Notes: generated by a model not told the origin, from the sequence alone. Counted from the first letter of the stretch, positions 9,445 through 17,469 are shown. The stretch is 37,931 nucleotides of DNA from SZUA-448 sp964602475 (GCA_964602475.1 CAZRRN010000029.1:1-37931); one strand, 5' to 3'. Program-made: numbers and translations.

Positions 9445-10440
9445 ATGAGTTTCATTGATAACATTAAAGTACGTGCAAGAAAAAATATGATGACCATCGT
9501 TCTTCCGGAATCTGAAGACAGAAGGACATACGAGGCTGCAGCTAAGACACTGGCGGAAGGAAATGCAAATATCGTTATTATCGGCAGCGAAGAAGAGATC
9601 AAAAAGAATTCGGAAGGCTTTGATATTACAAAGGCAGTGATAGTTGATCCGAACAAGACAGAAAAGCTTTCAGGCTACATCGATCTTCTTGTTGAACTTA
9701 GGAAAGCGAAGGGTATGACCCCTGAATCTGCAAGAGAAATACTGACAACGGATTACACGACCTTTGGTGTAACTATGGTGAAAGCCGGAGATGCGGACGG
9801 ACTGGTATCCGGAGCATGTCATTCGACGGCCAATACACTGCGCCCCTGCCTTCAGATTCTGAAGACTGCTCCTGGGACGAAGCTTGTATCTGCATTTTTC
9901 CTGATGGTAGTACCGAACTGTGAATATGGCGAGGAAGGAACCTTTGTATTTGCAGATTGCGGACTGAATCAGAATCCGACTTCGGAAGAGCTTGCTGCAA
10001 TTGCAGTTTCTTCTGCTGAGAGCTTCCGGATGCTGGTAGAAAAAGAACCGAAGGTTGCGATGCTGTCACATTCCTCTATGGGAAGTGCAAAGCATGCGGA
10101 TATTGATAAGGTTACAGAAGCGACCAGACTTGCCAAGGAAATGGCGCCGGAGCTTCTGATTGACGGAGAACTGCAGCTGGATGCAGCAATTGTACCAAGC
10201 GTCGGCGCAAAGAAAGCTCCGAACAGTAAGGTCGCAGGACACGCAAATGTTCTGGTGTTCCCGGATCTTGATGCCGGTAATATCGGATATAAGCTGGTAG
10301 AACGTCTAGCGAAGGCCGAGGCCTACGGACCGATGACACAGGGAATTGCAAAGCCGGTCAATGATCTGTCAAGAGGATGCTGCGCAGATGACATCGTCGG
10401 CGTAATTGCAATTACGGCAGTTCAGTGCCAGAATAAATAA
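9445..10440 (+). CDS. pta: phosphate acetyltransferase
   Basis: Pta interconverts acetyl-CoA plus phosphate and acetyl-phosphate plus CoA in the cytosol. The 331-residue protein is the short (class I) form without the DRTGG/CobQ-like N-terminal extension. Family blocks visible include IVLPESEDRRTYEAA near the N-terminus, KAGDADGLVSGACHSTA at about residue 112, MLSHSSMGSAKH at about 206, and the C-terminal region with VFPDLDAGNIGYK and GPMTQGIAKPVNDLSRG. An AAAGGAGTT Shine-Dalgarno supports the start. ackA follows after 64 nt on the same strand, giving the usual acetate-forming, ATP-yielding Pta-AckA operon. The intercistronic gap holds two small hairpins. Confidence 0.96.
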   Translation: MSFIDNIKVRARKNMMTIVLPESEDRRTYEAAAKTLAEGNANIVIIGSEEEIKKNSEGFDITKAVIVDPNKTEKLSGYIDLLVELRKAKGMTPESAREILTTDYTTFGVTMVKAGDADGLVSGACHSTANTLRPCLQILKTAPGTKLVSAFFLMVVPNCEYGEEGTFVFADCGLNQNPTSEELAAIAVSSAESFRMLVEKEPKVAMLSHSSMGSAKHADIDKVTEATRLAKEMAPELLIDGELQLDAAIVPSVGAKKAPNSKVAGHANVLVFPDLDAGNIGYKLVERLAKAEAYGPMTQGIAKPVNDLSRGCCADDIVGVIAITAVQCQNK

Positions 10441-10443
10441 TTT

Positions 10444-10476
10444 CTCCGGGAACGGAGCTTTGATGCAGAAGCATCA
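10444..10476 (+). other. two tandem tetraloop hairpins between pta and ackA
   Basis: CTCCG-GGAA-CGGAG (10444-10457) has a GNRA tetraloop. It is followed three nt later by TGATGC-AGAA-GCATCA (10461-10476). Neither has a T tract, so they are not terminators. They may act in mRNA processing, stability or coupling between the two cistrons. The structures are seen; the role is inferred. Confidence 0.55.
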
Positions 10477-10504
10477 GAATACTATATTCAGAAACGGAGA
10501 AATC

Positions 10505-11701
10505 ATGAAAATATTAGTTATTAACTGTGGAAGCTCTTCTTTGAAATATCAGCTGATTGATATGGAGGATGAGAGTGTACTGGCAAAGGGACTCTGCGAG
10601 CGGATTGCGATTGAAGGATCCAGATTGACCCACAAGGTTCCGGGACTTGAAGATTATGTAAATGAAACACCGATGAAGGATCATCAGGTAGCAGTTGAGC
10701 TTGTTCTTGCGGCGCTGACAGATGAGAAACATGGAGTAATCAAAAATGTATCTGAGATTTCAGCAGTCGGACACCGTGTACTGCACGGTGGTCAGACTTA
10801 CACTGCCTCCATTGTGGTAAATGATGATGTTAAGAGAGTAATTCGTGAGTGCTTTGATCTTGGACCGCTTCATAATCCTGCAAATCTGATCGGAATTGAG
10901 GCTTGTGAAAAAGCACTTCCAAAAGGAGTGAAACAGGTTGCGGTATTTGATACGGCATTTCATCAGTCTATGCCTCCCAAGGCATATATGTATGCAATTC
11001 CATATGAGTATTATGAGAAATACGGAATCAGAAAATACGGTTTTCACGGAACCAGTCACAGCTATGTATCGAAGCGTACAGCGGAGTTTCTTGGACTTGA
11101 TCTGAAAAATTCAAAAATCATAGTATGTCATCTGGGTAACGGTGCAAGTGTTTCAGCTGTTCTAAACGGCAAGTGCTATGATACCAGTATGGGGCTGACC
11201 CCGCTCGAGGGACTGATCATGGGAACCAGAAGCGGTGATCTTGATCCTGCTGTTCTGCAGTACATCTGCAATAAGGAGAATAAAGACATCAACGAGATGC
11301 TGAACATCCTGAACAAGAAATCCGGTATTCTCGGACTGTCCGGCGGGGTTTCAAGCGATTTCCGCGATATTGAAAAAGCAGCAGCGGAGGGCAATGAAAA
11401 AGCAGTGATAGCTCAGGATGCCTTTGTATACCGTGTTGTAAAGTATGTTGGCGCATACATTGCGGCAATGAACGGTGTTGATGCGATTGCCTTTACTGCA
11501 GGAGTCGGAGAAAATGACTGCAAGAAGCGTGAGCTGATCTGCAATGCGCTTTCCTATATGGGGATTACAGTCGATACGAAAGCAAACCAGCAGCGTGGCA
11601 AGGAGACGGTAATCTCCGGACCGGATTCCAGAGTAAAGGTTGCCGTAATTCCGACAAACGAAGAGCTTGCAATTGCGCGTGAGACTTTAGAGCTGATTTA
11701 G
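10505..11701 (+). CDS. ackA: acetate kinase
   Basis: AckA converts acetyl-phosphate and ADP to acetate and ATP. The 398-residue length is typical. Visible signatures are MKILVINCGSSSLKYQL at the N-terminus (phosphate-binding Asn and Ser), GHRVLHGG, the catalytic Asp/Arg region FDTAFHQSMP, YGFHGTSH, HLGNGASV, and FTAGVGEND near the C-terminus. I start at the ATG at 10505, preceded by GGAG with 5-nt spacing; the open frame extends upstream to 10406 without family similarity. It is second in the pta-ackA operon. I see no convincing terminator after it; the next 47 nt lead into the tandem promoter repeats of rpmF. Confidence 0.97.
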   Translation: MKILVINCGSSSLKYQLIDMEDESVLAKGLCERIAIEGSRLTHKVPGLEDYVNETPMKDHQVAVELVLAALTDEKHGVIKNVSEISAVGHRVLHGGQTYTASIVVNDDVKRVIRECFDLGPLHNPANLIGIEACEKALPKGVKQVAVFDTAFHQSMPPKAYMYAIPYEYYEKYGIRKYGFHGTSHSYVSKRTAEFLGLDLKNSKIIVCHLGNGASVSAVLNGKCYDTSMGLTPLEGLIMGTRSGDLDPAVLQYICNKENKDINEMLNILNKKSGILGLSGGVSSDFRDIEKAAAEGNEKAVIAQDAFVYRVVKYVGAYIAAMNGVDAIAFTAGVGENDCKKRELICNALSYMGITVDTKANQQRGKETVISGPDSRVKVAVIPTNEELAIARETLELI

Positions 11702-11748
11702 CAGCCGGCTTAGTTAGTTCAAAGCGTAACAGATTTCGTAATAACTCA

Positions 11749-11852
11749 TCGACAACAGATTGGAAACAGCTTTAATAAAAAGTCGTTGACAAATGAATTA
11801 CGAACAGATTTAATAAAAAGTCGTTGACAAATGAATTGCGAACAGATATAAT
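11749..11852 (+). promoter_or_regulatory. tandemly duplicated promoter array upstream of rpmF (38-bp repeats)
   Basis: Two near-identical 38-bp units (11771-11808 and 11809-11846, one difference) each carry TTGACA. The second gives TTGACA (11824-11829), 17 bp, TATAAT (11847-11852), an exact consensus promoter. The first gives TTGACA (11786-11791), 17 bp, TTTAAT (11809-11814). A third, diverged unit upstream gives TCGACA (11749-11754), 16 bp, TTTAAT (11771-11776). Each unit's -10 box lies at the start of the next unit. The array sits in the 268-nt gap between ackA and rpmF, which otherwise holds no gene. Confidence 0.8.
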
Positions 11853-11969
11853 TACTAAATGCGTGATTAGACTAGAAAGATTGCTTAGACATAAGACTCG
11901 GATAACGTCATTGTCTGACAAGCGGTCTACAGCAATTTGATATGATATAGAATTAAGGAGGTGGAATCG

Positions 11970-12155
11970 ATGGGAGCTATATGTCCGAAGAACAAACATT
12001 CCAAAGCCAGAAGAGACAGTCGCAGAGCAAACTGGAAGATGACTGCGCCGAATCTGGTAAAGTGCAGCAAGTGCGGAGCGCTGATGATGCCGCACAGAGT
12101 ATGTAAAGCATGCGGATCTTACAACAAGAAAGAGATTATTGCAGTTGGTGAATAA
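11970..12155 (+). CDS. rpmF: 50S ribosomal protein L32, zinc-ribbon (C+) form
   Basis: The 61-residue basic protein begins MGAICPKNKHSKARRDSRRA, the L32 N-terminus. It carries the zinc-ribbon cysteines in VKCSKCG and RVCKACG, so it is the zinc-binding paralogue type. It is a structural component of the large ribosomal subunit. AAGGAGGTG (11955-11963) is a near-perfect Shine-Dalgarno 7 nt from the ATG; the GTG inside it at 11961 is in frame but is not needed as a start. The DUF177 (YceD) gene often found just before rpmF is absent here, and plsX does not follow. A terminator comes 9 nt after the stop, so rpmF appears monocistronic. Confidence 0.96.
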   Translation: MGAICPKNKHSKARRDSRRANWKMTAPNLVKCSKCGALMMPHRVCKACGSYNKKEIIAVGE

Positions 12156-12164
12156 GAGTAAATC

Positions 12165-12196
12165 AAAGGCTTTCCGGGAAACCGGAAAGCCTTTTT
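12165..12196 (+). terminator. rho-independent terminator of rpmF, shared with the convergent nuclease gene
   Basis: A 13-bp perfect stem (AAAGGCTTTCCGG with CCGGAAAGCCTTT) closes a GAAA tetraloop and ends in T residues. The minus-strand nuclease gene stops at 12196, so the hairpin lies just past both genes and may serve both directions, although the minus-strand T run is interrupted. Confidence 0.92.
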
Positions 12197-13368
12197 CATA
12201 GGAGAGTATTTCTGTTATCCTTCTTGAAAAGTGAATTGACATAGTCGGTTAGAATTACATCAGAAGCATCGGAGAGCCTGTCCGCTTCAAAGTAGGACAA
12301 TGCTGATTTGTATTCAGCACGGAAAAAGGGCGTATACCGCTCCTGCCTTTGAGGCAAAAAGCTGCTGCATTTTCGAATATAGCAGGTGGAGGCGGTGGCC
12401 TGCTTCCGGTACTGCTTATCAACCCCGGCGGCTACGCTTTTATGAACAGCACAGTCCTCTGCAGGAAGAAAGTAGTATTCCTTGTAATTCGAATAGAAGT
12501 ATTTCAGCTCTCGATGACTAACCGGTATACGGAGAATAATTTTGTTGTCAGAACAGGTAAGACTGCCGAACGGCAGTGAAAGATACTTCGGAGGAAGAAG
12601 TGTTCCGCTTAGGATTGTATGAATCGGAAGAACCGCGGTAAGTTCATTTTCATCAAGCCTGATTAATGAAAAGCTTGGAACGGTTCCGTTCAGCAGATTG
12701 AATAAGGAAAGAAGACCGGAAATCTGAATCAAGCCTTCAACGTCTTCATAGTTGTGCAACAGAAGAAGATAAAGCAGAGCCTCTGAGGGAGAGCTTGGGA
12801 GCTTCGGAAGACCGGATAATTTTGCAACCTGAATCGGGGTACCATGCTTCATTCGGTCGAAACGGGCACGTCCTAGATACTGTTTATACAGTTCGATTAA
12901 CTGACCGCCGTCATACTGATCCTTGCGGCATATTCCGAGCGCAGTCTCAATTTCTTTCTGACGGCAGCCGGAAAGAGATAAAAGTGCCTTATGGGGCTGT
13001 ACGGCCCGGTATAAATCTATGGAACGGATATCGCGGAAGGAGTAGGGGCGTTCATAATGGCGGCATTTTTTCTCAAGATACGGAAGATCAAAGGTGCTGC
13101 CATTGTAATGAACGAGTACCGAAAATGATTGCAGAAGTTCAAAGAACGCATCTAAAACACAGCTCTCTTCACAGAAGCCTTCAGAGAACCATTGACGAAG
13201 AACCGGAACCCCTTTTGAAAGAAATCCGACACAAATCAGGTATAAGAACGAGGTGTCAGCGGAAAGACCGGTAGTTTCAATATCAAAGAATAATACCTGC
13301 TCGGGAGAACAGCCATAGCCGGAAAATAGTTCTGCAGGTACCATAAGTTCCTGCTGATATGTATTCAT
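12196..13368 (-). CDS. YprB-like ribonuclease H-fold (DEDD exonuclease-like) protein
   Basis: The 390-residue protein has a DEDD-type exonuclease fold in its first 210 residues: VLFFDIETTGLS at about residue 25 (first two acidic ligands), VHYNGSTFDLPYLEKK at about 86, and HNYEDVEGL at about 207. This matches the predicted 3'-5' exonuclease/RNase H-like domain of B. subtilis YprB. The C-terminal 150 residues show no domain I can name and lack the clear TPR region of YprB. The natural substrate is not established. It is the second gene of a two-gene minus-strand unit, 4 nt after a small membrane protein gene. Active-site residues look intact. Confidence 0.75.
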   Translation of the reverse strand: MNTYQQELMVPAELFSGYGCSPEQVLFFDIETTGLSADTSFLYLICVGFLSKGVPVLRQWFSEGFCEESCVLDAFFELLQSFSVLVHYNGSTFDLPYLEKKCRHYERPYSFRDIRSIDLYRAVQPHKALLSLSGCRQKEIETALGICRKDQYDGGQLIELYKQYLGRARFDRMKHGTPIQVAKLSGLPKLPSSPSEALLYLLLLHNYEDVEGLIQISGLLSLFNLLNGTVPSFSLIRLDENELTAVLPIHTILSGTLLPPKYLSLPFGSLTCSDNKIILRIPVSHRELKYFYSNYKEYYFLPAEDCAVHKSVAAGVDKQYRKQATASTCYIRKCSSFLPQRQERYTPFFRAEYKSALSYFEADRLSDASDVILTDYVNSLFKKDNRNTLL

Positions 13369-13372
13369 CGGA

Positions 13373-13558
13373 TTACCTGATTCCGTTAATCAGCAGAACG
13401 GCGCACATTATCATAACCAGACTTCCTAAGAAGGTCAAAGCACCGAATGCTGTTATTAAATACCATAGTTTTTGCTTGAAATGATGTGCAAGCAGTATTC
13501 CGGCAGCGATGAGAACGATTCCAAACAGTGCCAACAGAATGAATATAAATGTCGTCAT
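13373..13558 (-). CDS. small two-helix membrane protein, unknown function
   Basis: I place the start at the ATG at 13558 because GAGGGGG lies just upstream; the longer open frame to 13702 crosses the predicted promoter. The resulting 61-residue protein is almost entirely two hydrophobic helices (about residues 3-22 and 29-58) separated by HHFKQK, so it should be an inner-membrane hairpin. I do not recognise a family. It is the first gene of the operon with the YprB-like nuclease, 4 nt upstream of it, which suggests co-translation but not a function. Confidence 0.65.
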   Translation of the reverse strand: MTTFIFILLALFGIVLIAAGILLAHHFKQKLWYLITAFGALTFLGSLVMIMCAVLLINGIR

Positions 13559-13600
13559 AATCCCCCTCGTATTCCTATATTGAGTTAATTCACTGTATTT

Positions 13601-13629
13601 ATCATATACCAATATCGAAAAAAAACCAA
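13601..13629 (-). promoter_or_regulatory. promoter of the small membrane protein-nuclease operon
   Basis: On the minus strand TTGGTT (13629-13624), 17 bp and TATGAT (13606-13601) lie about 45 nt upstream of the start codon. The spacer includes a T-rich tract. Confidence 0.6.
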
Positions 13630-13723
13630 CAGAAATTTTGCGTGTTCTATAAGACAGTATTTGTCTGCTTTTCAGACAATCAGATAATAATATTATTTTC
13701 ATAGTGCTTTTAAGAGAAATTTA

Positions 13724-13770
13724 TGCTAATATAAAACTATAAATGGTTTCAGACGAGCTGTTTTACAGCT
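13724..13770 (+). promoter_or_regulatory. extended -10 promoter and leader hairpin before cls
   Basis: TGC followed by TAATAT (13724-13732) fits an extended -10 element; no good -35 is visible 17 bp upstream. About 24 nt downstream, AGCTG-TTTTA-CAGCT (13756-13770) forms a small hairpin in the predicted leader. It could be an operator or an mRNA structure. Confidence 0.45.
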
Positions 13771-13813
13771 TTAGATGTATCGGAATATAGACTAATTATT
13801 AACGGAGTATAAG

Positions 13814-15376
13814 ATGTCAGTTAAGGAGTTAAAAAAAGAAAAAGGAGTTTTTAAGAGCTATTGGAGCGGGGTATTCAGAGCAGCACTGGTTGCGCTCTTG
13901 ATTCTGCTTCAATTAGGATTAATTATTGCGCTCACGCTTTGGCTGGCGAGCTTTTCTGTATATGTATATCTTGGAATTGAGATTGCCAGTATTGTGATTA
14001 TCTTAGCGCTTGTGAATGACAACCGAAGTACCTCATATAAAATGAGCTGGATTTGTATTATTCTTGCGTTGCCGCTGACGGGAAATATTATGTACTGGCT
14101 CTGGGGCAGGACGGGAAGTAAACGAAAGCTTGAGAAGACAATACAGTATAAGATGCGTCACGGAGCCAAGTTTTACAGCTATGATAAAAAAACAGTAGAA
14201 AAGTTTAAAAGTCTTCATCCGACAAAATCAAGAATTGTACGGAGTATGGAAGCATGGAGCTTTCCTCTGTTCCGGAACAATCAGGTAACCTATTATTCCG
14301 GCGGAGCGGATGCGTTTGAAGCAATTTTTGAGGAGATGGAGAAGGCAGAACGGTTTATTCTGCTTAATTTCTACATTGTCGGTGAAGGTGTGGTCTGGGA
14401 ACGGATGTATCAGATCATGCGTGAAAAAGCAGCGAAGGGTGTTGAGGTGAAGTTTCTTTATGATGATTTCGGGACGATGTTCCGGACAGAGAAGGGATTT
14501 AAAAGAAAACTCGAGAATAACGGAATTCAGGTTCGTGTTTTCAATCCGGTTCATCGATATACCGAAAAGCTTTATATGAATTACCGGAATCATCAGAAAA
14601 TTGTTGTCGTTGACGGAAATGTCGGATTTACCGGAGGAATGAATGTAGCTGACGAATATGTTAACCTGATTAACCGGTTCGGGGTCTGGAAGGACAGTGC
14701 GGTGCGTATAGAAGGAGATGCCGCCTGGGGATTTACGGTCAGCTTTCTGCAGATGTGGGAAGCTGCATCGGACGGACCATTGATTGACTATATGCCGTAC
14801 CGGCCGAACAGAAACTTCCCTGCGAATGATGTATTCTGTCAGGTACTGACTGACGGACCGGCGAACAATCCCGAGAATCCGATTGTTTCTGCCTATAAAC
14901 AGATTATTTATTATGCCAAGAGTTATCTGTATATTACAACACCTTACCTGATTATTGACGAAGAAATACAGGATGCACTGAAGCTTGCAGTCAAGAGCGG
15001 GATTGATGTGCGAATGATTACTCCGAATATTCCGGACAAGAAAAGCGTCAAGCTGGTTACAAGTTTTAATTATGGGGAGCTTTTGAAAGCCGGAGTAAGA
15101 ATCTATGAATATACGCCGGGTTTCATTCATGCAAAATCAATCGTTACCGAAGACTGTGGTATTGTCGGAACAATTAATATGGATTACCGGAGCTTCTATC
15201 TGCATTACGAGTGCGGAGCATTTATCTGTGATAAAGAAGCGGTGGAGCCGTTGTACAGAGATTTGCTGGAGACTATGAAAGTATCAAAAGAAATCACCTA
15301 TGAGGAATGGAAAAAGCGTTCTCTGTGGGTCAAGCTGAAGCAGCGTTTCCTGAATTTATTTTCCACACAGATGTAA
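13814..15376 (+). CDS. cls: cardiolipin synthase (phospholipase D superfamily)
   Basis: The 520-residue enzyme condenses two phosphatidylglycerol molecules to cardiolipin and glycerol at the membrane. Two or three hydrophobic segments occupy about residues 22-100. Two HKD catalytic motifs follow: NHQKIVVVDGNVGFTGG at about residue 259 and HAKSIVTEDCGIVGTINMD at about 438. Both histidine, lysine and aspartate sets are intact. ACGGAG upstream of the ATG supports the start. Length and architecture match bacterial Cls. No clear terminator follows. The next gene starts 124 nt downstream behind a structured leader, so readthrough from cls is possible. Confidence 0.93.
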   Translation: MSVKELKKEKGVFKSYWSGVFRAALVALLILLQLGLIIALTLWLASFSVYVYLGIEIASIVIILALVNDNRSTSYKMSWICIILALPLTGNIMYWLWGRTGSKRKLEKTIQYKMRHGAKFYSYDKKTVEKFKSLHPTKSRIVRSMEAWSFPLFRNNQVTYYSGGADAFEAIFEEMEKAERFILLNFYIVGEGVVWERMYQIMREKAAKGVEVKFLYDDFGTMFRTEKGFKRKLENNGIQVRVFNPVHRYTEKLYMNYRNHQKIVVVDGNVGFTGGMNVADEYVNLINRFGVWKDSAVRIEGDAAWGFTVSFLQMWEAASDGPLIDYMPYRPNRNFPANDVFCQVLTDGPANNPENPIVSAYKQIIYYAKSYLYITTPYLIIDEEIQDALKLAVKSGIDVRMITPNIPDKKSVKLVTSFNYGELLKAGVRIYEYTPGFIHAKSIVTEDCGIVGTINMDYRSFYLHYECGAFICDKEAVEPLYRDLLETMKVSKEITYEEWKKRSLWVKLKQRFLNLFSTQM

Positions 15377-15388
15377 AGAACAAATTAA

Positions 15389-15500
15389 TAGTGTGAAGAA
15401 GCCTGCCGGTATACCGATTCTTCGCATAAAGCACTGTGTCTGTGCGCAGCCTGACACAATGCCCGCCGGATGGAAAAGCAGCGCAGAAATGAAGAATATA
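15389..15500 (+). other. structured leader element, copy C (before the YvyF-like gene)
   Basis: This is the most diverged of three related leaders. From 5' to 3' it has a 9-bp hairpin (TGTGAAGAA 15392-15400 with TTCTTCGCA 15418-15426, one G-U), six nt, then P1 (TGTGTC 15435-15440 with GACACA 15453-15458). The loop segment TGTGC (15441-15445) can pair with GCGCA (15480-15484), giving an H-type pseudoknot. The 3' end reads GCGCAGAAATG and lies nine nt before the ATG at 15501, as in the other copies. It carries one deletion relative to them between P1 and the second P2 strand. Confidence 0.6.
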
Positions 15501-15752
15501 ATGGAAAATAATATCTGTAAAATGTGCAGAAAGACATTTTTTGCAAAGAAAAAGCTTTTAACCTGTCCAGCGTGTAAAAAGCTCGATGAGGCACATTTTA
15601 CACGCATTGAGCATTATCTTGAGGAGTTTCCGAACAGTAATGCTCTGCAGATAGCTGAAGCTCTGGATCTTCCGGCGGCAGTGGTGGTGAGCTATATCAC
15701 TGAGGGAAGACTTGGAATAGCCAAAGGATATTTTGAACAGCTGCAGCCGTGA
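15501..15752 (+). CDS. YvyF-like zinc-ribbon/helix-turn-helix protein
   Basis: Read from the ATG at 15501 the protein has 83 residues; an in-frame ATG at 15489 would add four. The N-terminus is a Cys4 ribbon (CKMC near residue 6, CPAC near residue 22). A MerR-like helix-turn-helix region follows (ALQIAEALDLPAAVVVSYITEGRL, about residues 48-70, ending in the characteristic I.EGRL turn). This resembles B. subtilis YvyF, which is encoded in the comF-flgM flagellar locus. The open frame continues upstream to 15393, but that part is the shared leader element and not family sequence. ruvA follows 43 nt downstream. Function is unknown; it may be a small regulator. Confidence 0.65.
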   Translation: MENNICKMCRKTFFAKKKLLTCPACKKLDEAHFTRIEHYLEEFPNSNALQIAEALDLPAAVVVSYITEGRLGIAKGYFEQLQP

Positions 15753-15795
15753 ATAACAGCCTAATAGGTAAGAACGAGAATAAGGATGGCAGGAT

Positions 15796-16401
15796 ATGAT
15801 TGCTTATGTCAGAGGAGAGCTTGCAGGAGTATATGCAAGCAGTGTTGTGATTGAGGTAGCAGGAATCGGTTATGAACTATTTGTTACGTCATCGTTTGCT
15901 GAGAGTCTGCAGGGTCGCTGCGGAGAGCAGATACAGCTGTACACCTATATGAATGTAAAAGAAGATGGGATTACGTTGTTCGGATTTCCGGATGAGGATG
16001 CACGCTCGGTCTTTAAAGCATTGATTACGGTAAGCGGAATCGGACCGAAAGGTGCTCTTGGAATTCTGTCATATATGACGACAGATGATCTGCGTTTTGC
16101 TGTTCTTTCTGAGGATGCCAAGACGATTGCAAAAGCACCGGGAATCGGATTGAAGACAGCCGGAAAGCTTATTTTGGAATTGAAGGATAAATTTAAGCTT
16201 GAGGATGCTTTTGAATCGAAGCTTAAATTAGCTGCCGGGGCAGCAACCGGAGTCAGGGATTCGGTCAGAAATGATGTGACGGAAGCACTTACTGCCCTTG
16301 GTTATTCTGCTTCAGAAGCTGTAAAAGCGGTGCAAAGTGTAGAAATGACACCGGATATGACAACGGATCAGTTGCTGAAGCTTAGCTTAAAGCAGATATA
16401 A
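15796..16401 (+). CDS. ruvA: Holliday junction branch migration protein RuvA
   Basis: RuvA binds four-way junctions as tetramers and loads the RuvB motor. The 201-residue protein has an OB-fold N-terminal domain (MIAYVRGELAGVYASSVVIE), two helix-hairpin-helix motifs in the middle (VSGIGPKGALGIL at about residue 79 and APGIGLKTAGKLILELKDK at about 114), and a C-terminal RuvB-binding three-helix domain (DVTEALTALGYSASEAVKAV). Length is normal. It lies 30 nt upstream of ruvB. No ruvC is present; a RecU-type resolvase is encoded at 29185-29736, as expected for Firmicutes. Confidence 0.96.
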   Translation: MIAYVRGELAGVYASSVVIEVAGIGYELFVTSSFAESLQGRCGEQIQLYTYMNVKEDGITLFGFPDEDARSVFKALITVSGIGPKGALGILSYMTTDDLRFAVLSEDAKTIAKAPGIGLKTAGKLILELKDKFKLEDAFESKLKLAAGAATGVRDSVRNDVTEALTALGYSASEAVKAVQSVEMTPDMTTDQLLKLSLKQI

Positions 16402-16430
16402 GCATTGAGGGACAATAAGGACGGAGAATC

Positions 16431-17462
16431 ATGGCTGGAAGAATTATTACGACCGAAATCATAGAGGCAGACAGGGGGATGGAAAGCAGTCTTCGCCCGC
16501 TGCTGTTAAAGGATTACATCGGTCAGCAGAAAGCAAAAGATAATTTAAAAGTATATATTGAAGCAGCAAAGAAAAGAAAGGAATCCCTTGACCATGTTCT
16601 TCTTTTTGGACCGCCTGGTCTTGGAAAGACGACGTTAGCCGGAATCATTGCCAATGAAATGGGAGTGAGTATAAAAACGACTGCGGGACCTGCTATCGAA
16701 AAACCGGGAGATATGGCGGCAATTCTGAATAATCTTCACGAGGGAGATGTCCTGTTTATTGATGAGATTCACCGTCTGAACCGTCAGGTGGAGGAGCTTC
16801 TGTATCCTGCCATGGAGGACTTTGCGGTTGATATCGTGATTGGACGGGGACCGGCAGCCCGCTCCGTAAGACTGGATCTGCCACATTTTACACTGGTAGG
16901 CGCAACGACAAGAGCCGGAATGCTGACGGCACCGCTTCGGGATCGCTTTGGAGTTGTCAGCCGGCTGGAATTCTACACAACGGAAGAACTAACAGAGATT
17001 ATTCACCGTTCGGCACAGGTTCTGAAGGTCGAAATCGATACTGATGGGGCAGTTGAGCTTGCTCGCCGTTCAAGAGGAACACCGAGGCTTGCAAACCGTT
17101 TTCTAAAGCGTGTGAGAGATTTTGCACAGATTCGGTACGACGGGAGAATTTCTGCTGAGGTGGCAGGATATGCACTGGATTTACTGGAGGTTGACCGCTG
17201 CGGACTGGATAATACCGATCGCGAGATTCTTCTGACCATGATGGATAAATTTGCAGGAAGACCGGTTGGAATCGATGCCATAGCCACTACCATCGGTGAA
17301 GATGCGGGAACGGTAGAGGATGTCTACGAACCGTATCTGGTTCAGAGCGGATTTATTCTTCGCACTGCAAGGGGAAGGATTGTAACACCGGAAGCCTATC
17401 GCCATTTTAACCGGATTCCGGTCTGCAGTGAAGCTACAGACGGAACTACGGACGAGGAATAA
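16431..17462 (+). CDS. ruvB: Holliday junction branch migration ATPase RuvB
   Basis: RuvB is the hexameric AAA+ motor of branch migration. The 343-residue protein shows Walker A (GPPGLGKTTLA at about residue 60), Walker B (LFIDEIHR at about 108), sensor 1 (LVGATTRAG at about 153), the arginine finger region (PLRDRFG at about 167), sensor 2 (GTPRLANR) and a C-terminal winged helix (AITTIGEDAGTVEDVYEP-like, at about 285). All key residues are present. It forms an operon with ruvA upstream. The following gene has its own promoter. Confidence 0.97.
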   Translation: MAGRIITTEIIEADRGMESSLRPLLLKDYIGQQKAKDNLKVYIEAAKKRKESLDHVLLFGPPGLGKTTLAGIIANEMGVSIKTTAGPAIEKPGDMAAILNNLHEGDVLFIDEIHRLNRQVEELLYPAMEDFAVDIVIGRGPAARSVRLDLPHFTLVGATTRAGMLTAPLRDRFGVVSRLEFYTTEELTEIIHRSAQVLKVEIDTDGAVELARRSRGTPRLANRFLKRVRDFAQIRYDGRISAEVAGYALDLLEVDRCGLDNTDREILLTMMDKFAGRPVGIDAIATTIGEDAGTVEDVYEPYLVQSGFILRTARGRIVTPEAYRHFNRIPVCSEATDGTTDEE

Positions 17463-17469
17463 AAAGATA

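Noticed and set aside
11772..12242. 156-codon minus-strand open frame over rpmF
   Set aside because: It covers the tandem promoter array, rpmF and the terminator on the opposite strand and shows no protein features.
12081..12677. Open frames opposite the YprB-like gene (for example 12795-13274) as genes
   Set aside because: They are shadows of the minus-strand nuclease frame, which has clear DEDD motifs.
14228..15130. 300-codon open frame on the minus strand
   Set aside because: It lies wholly antisense to the well-supported cls gene, has no recognisable domain or Shine-Dalgarno, and is a codon-bias shadow.
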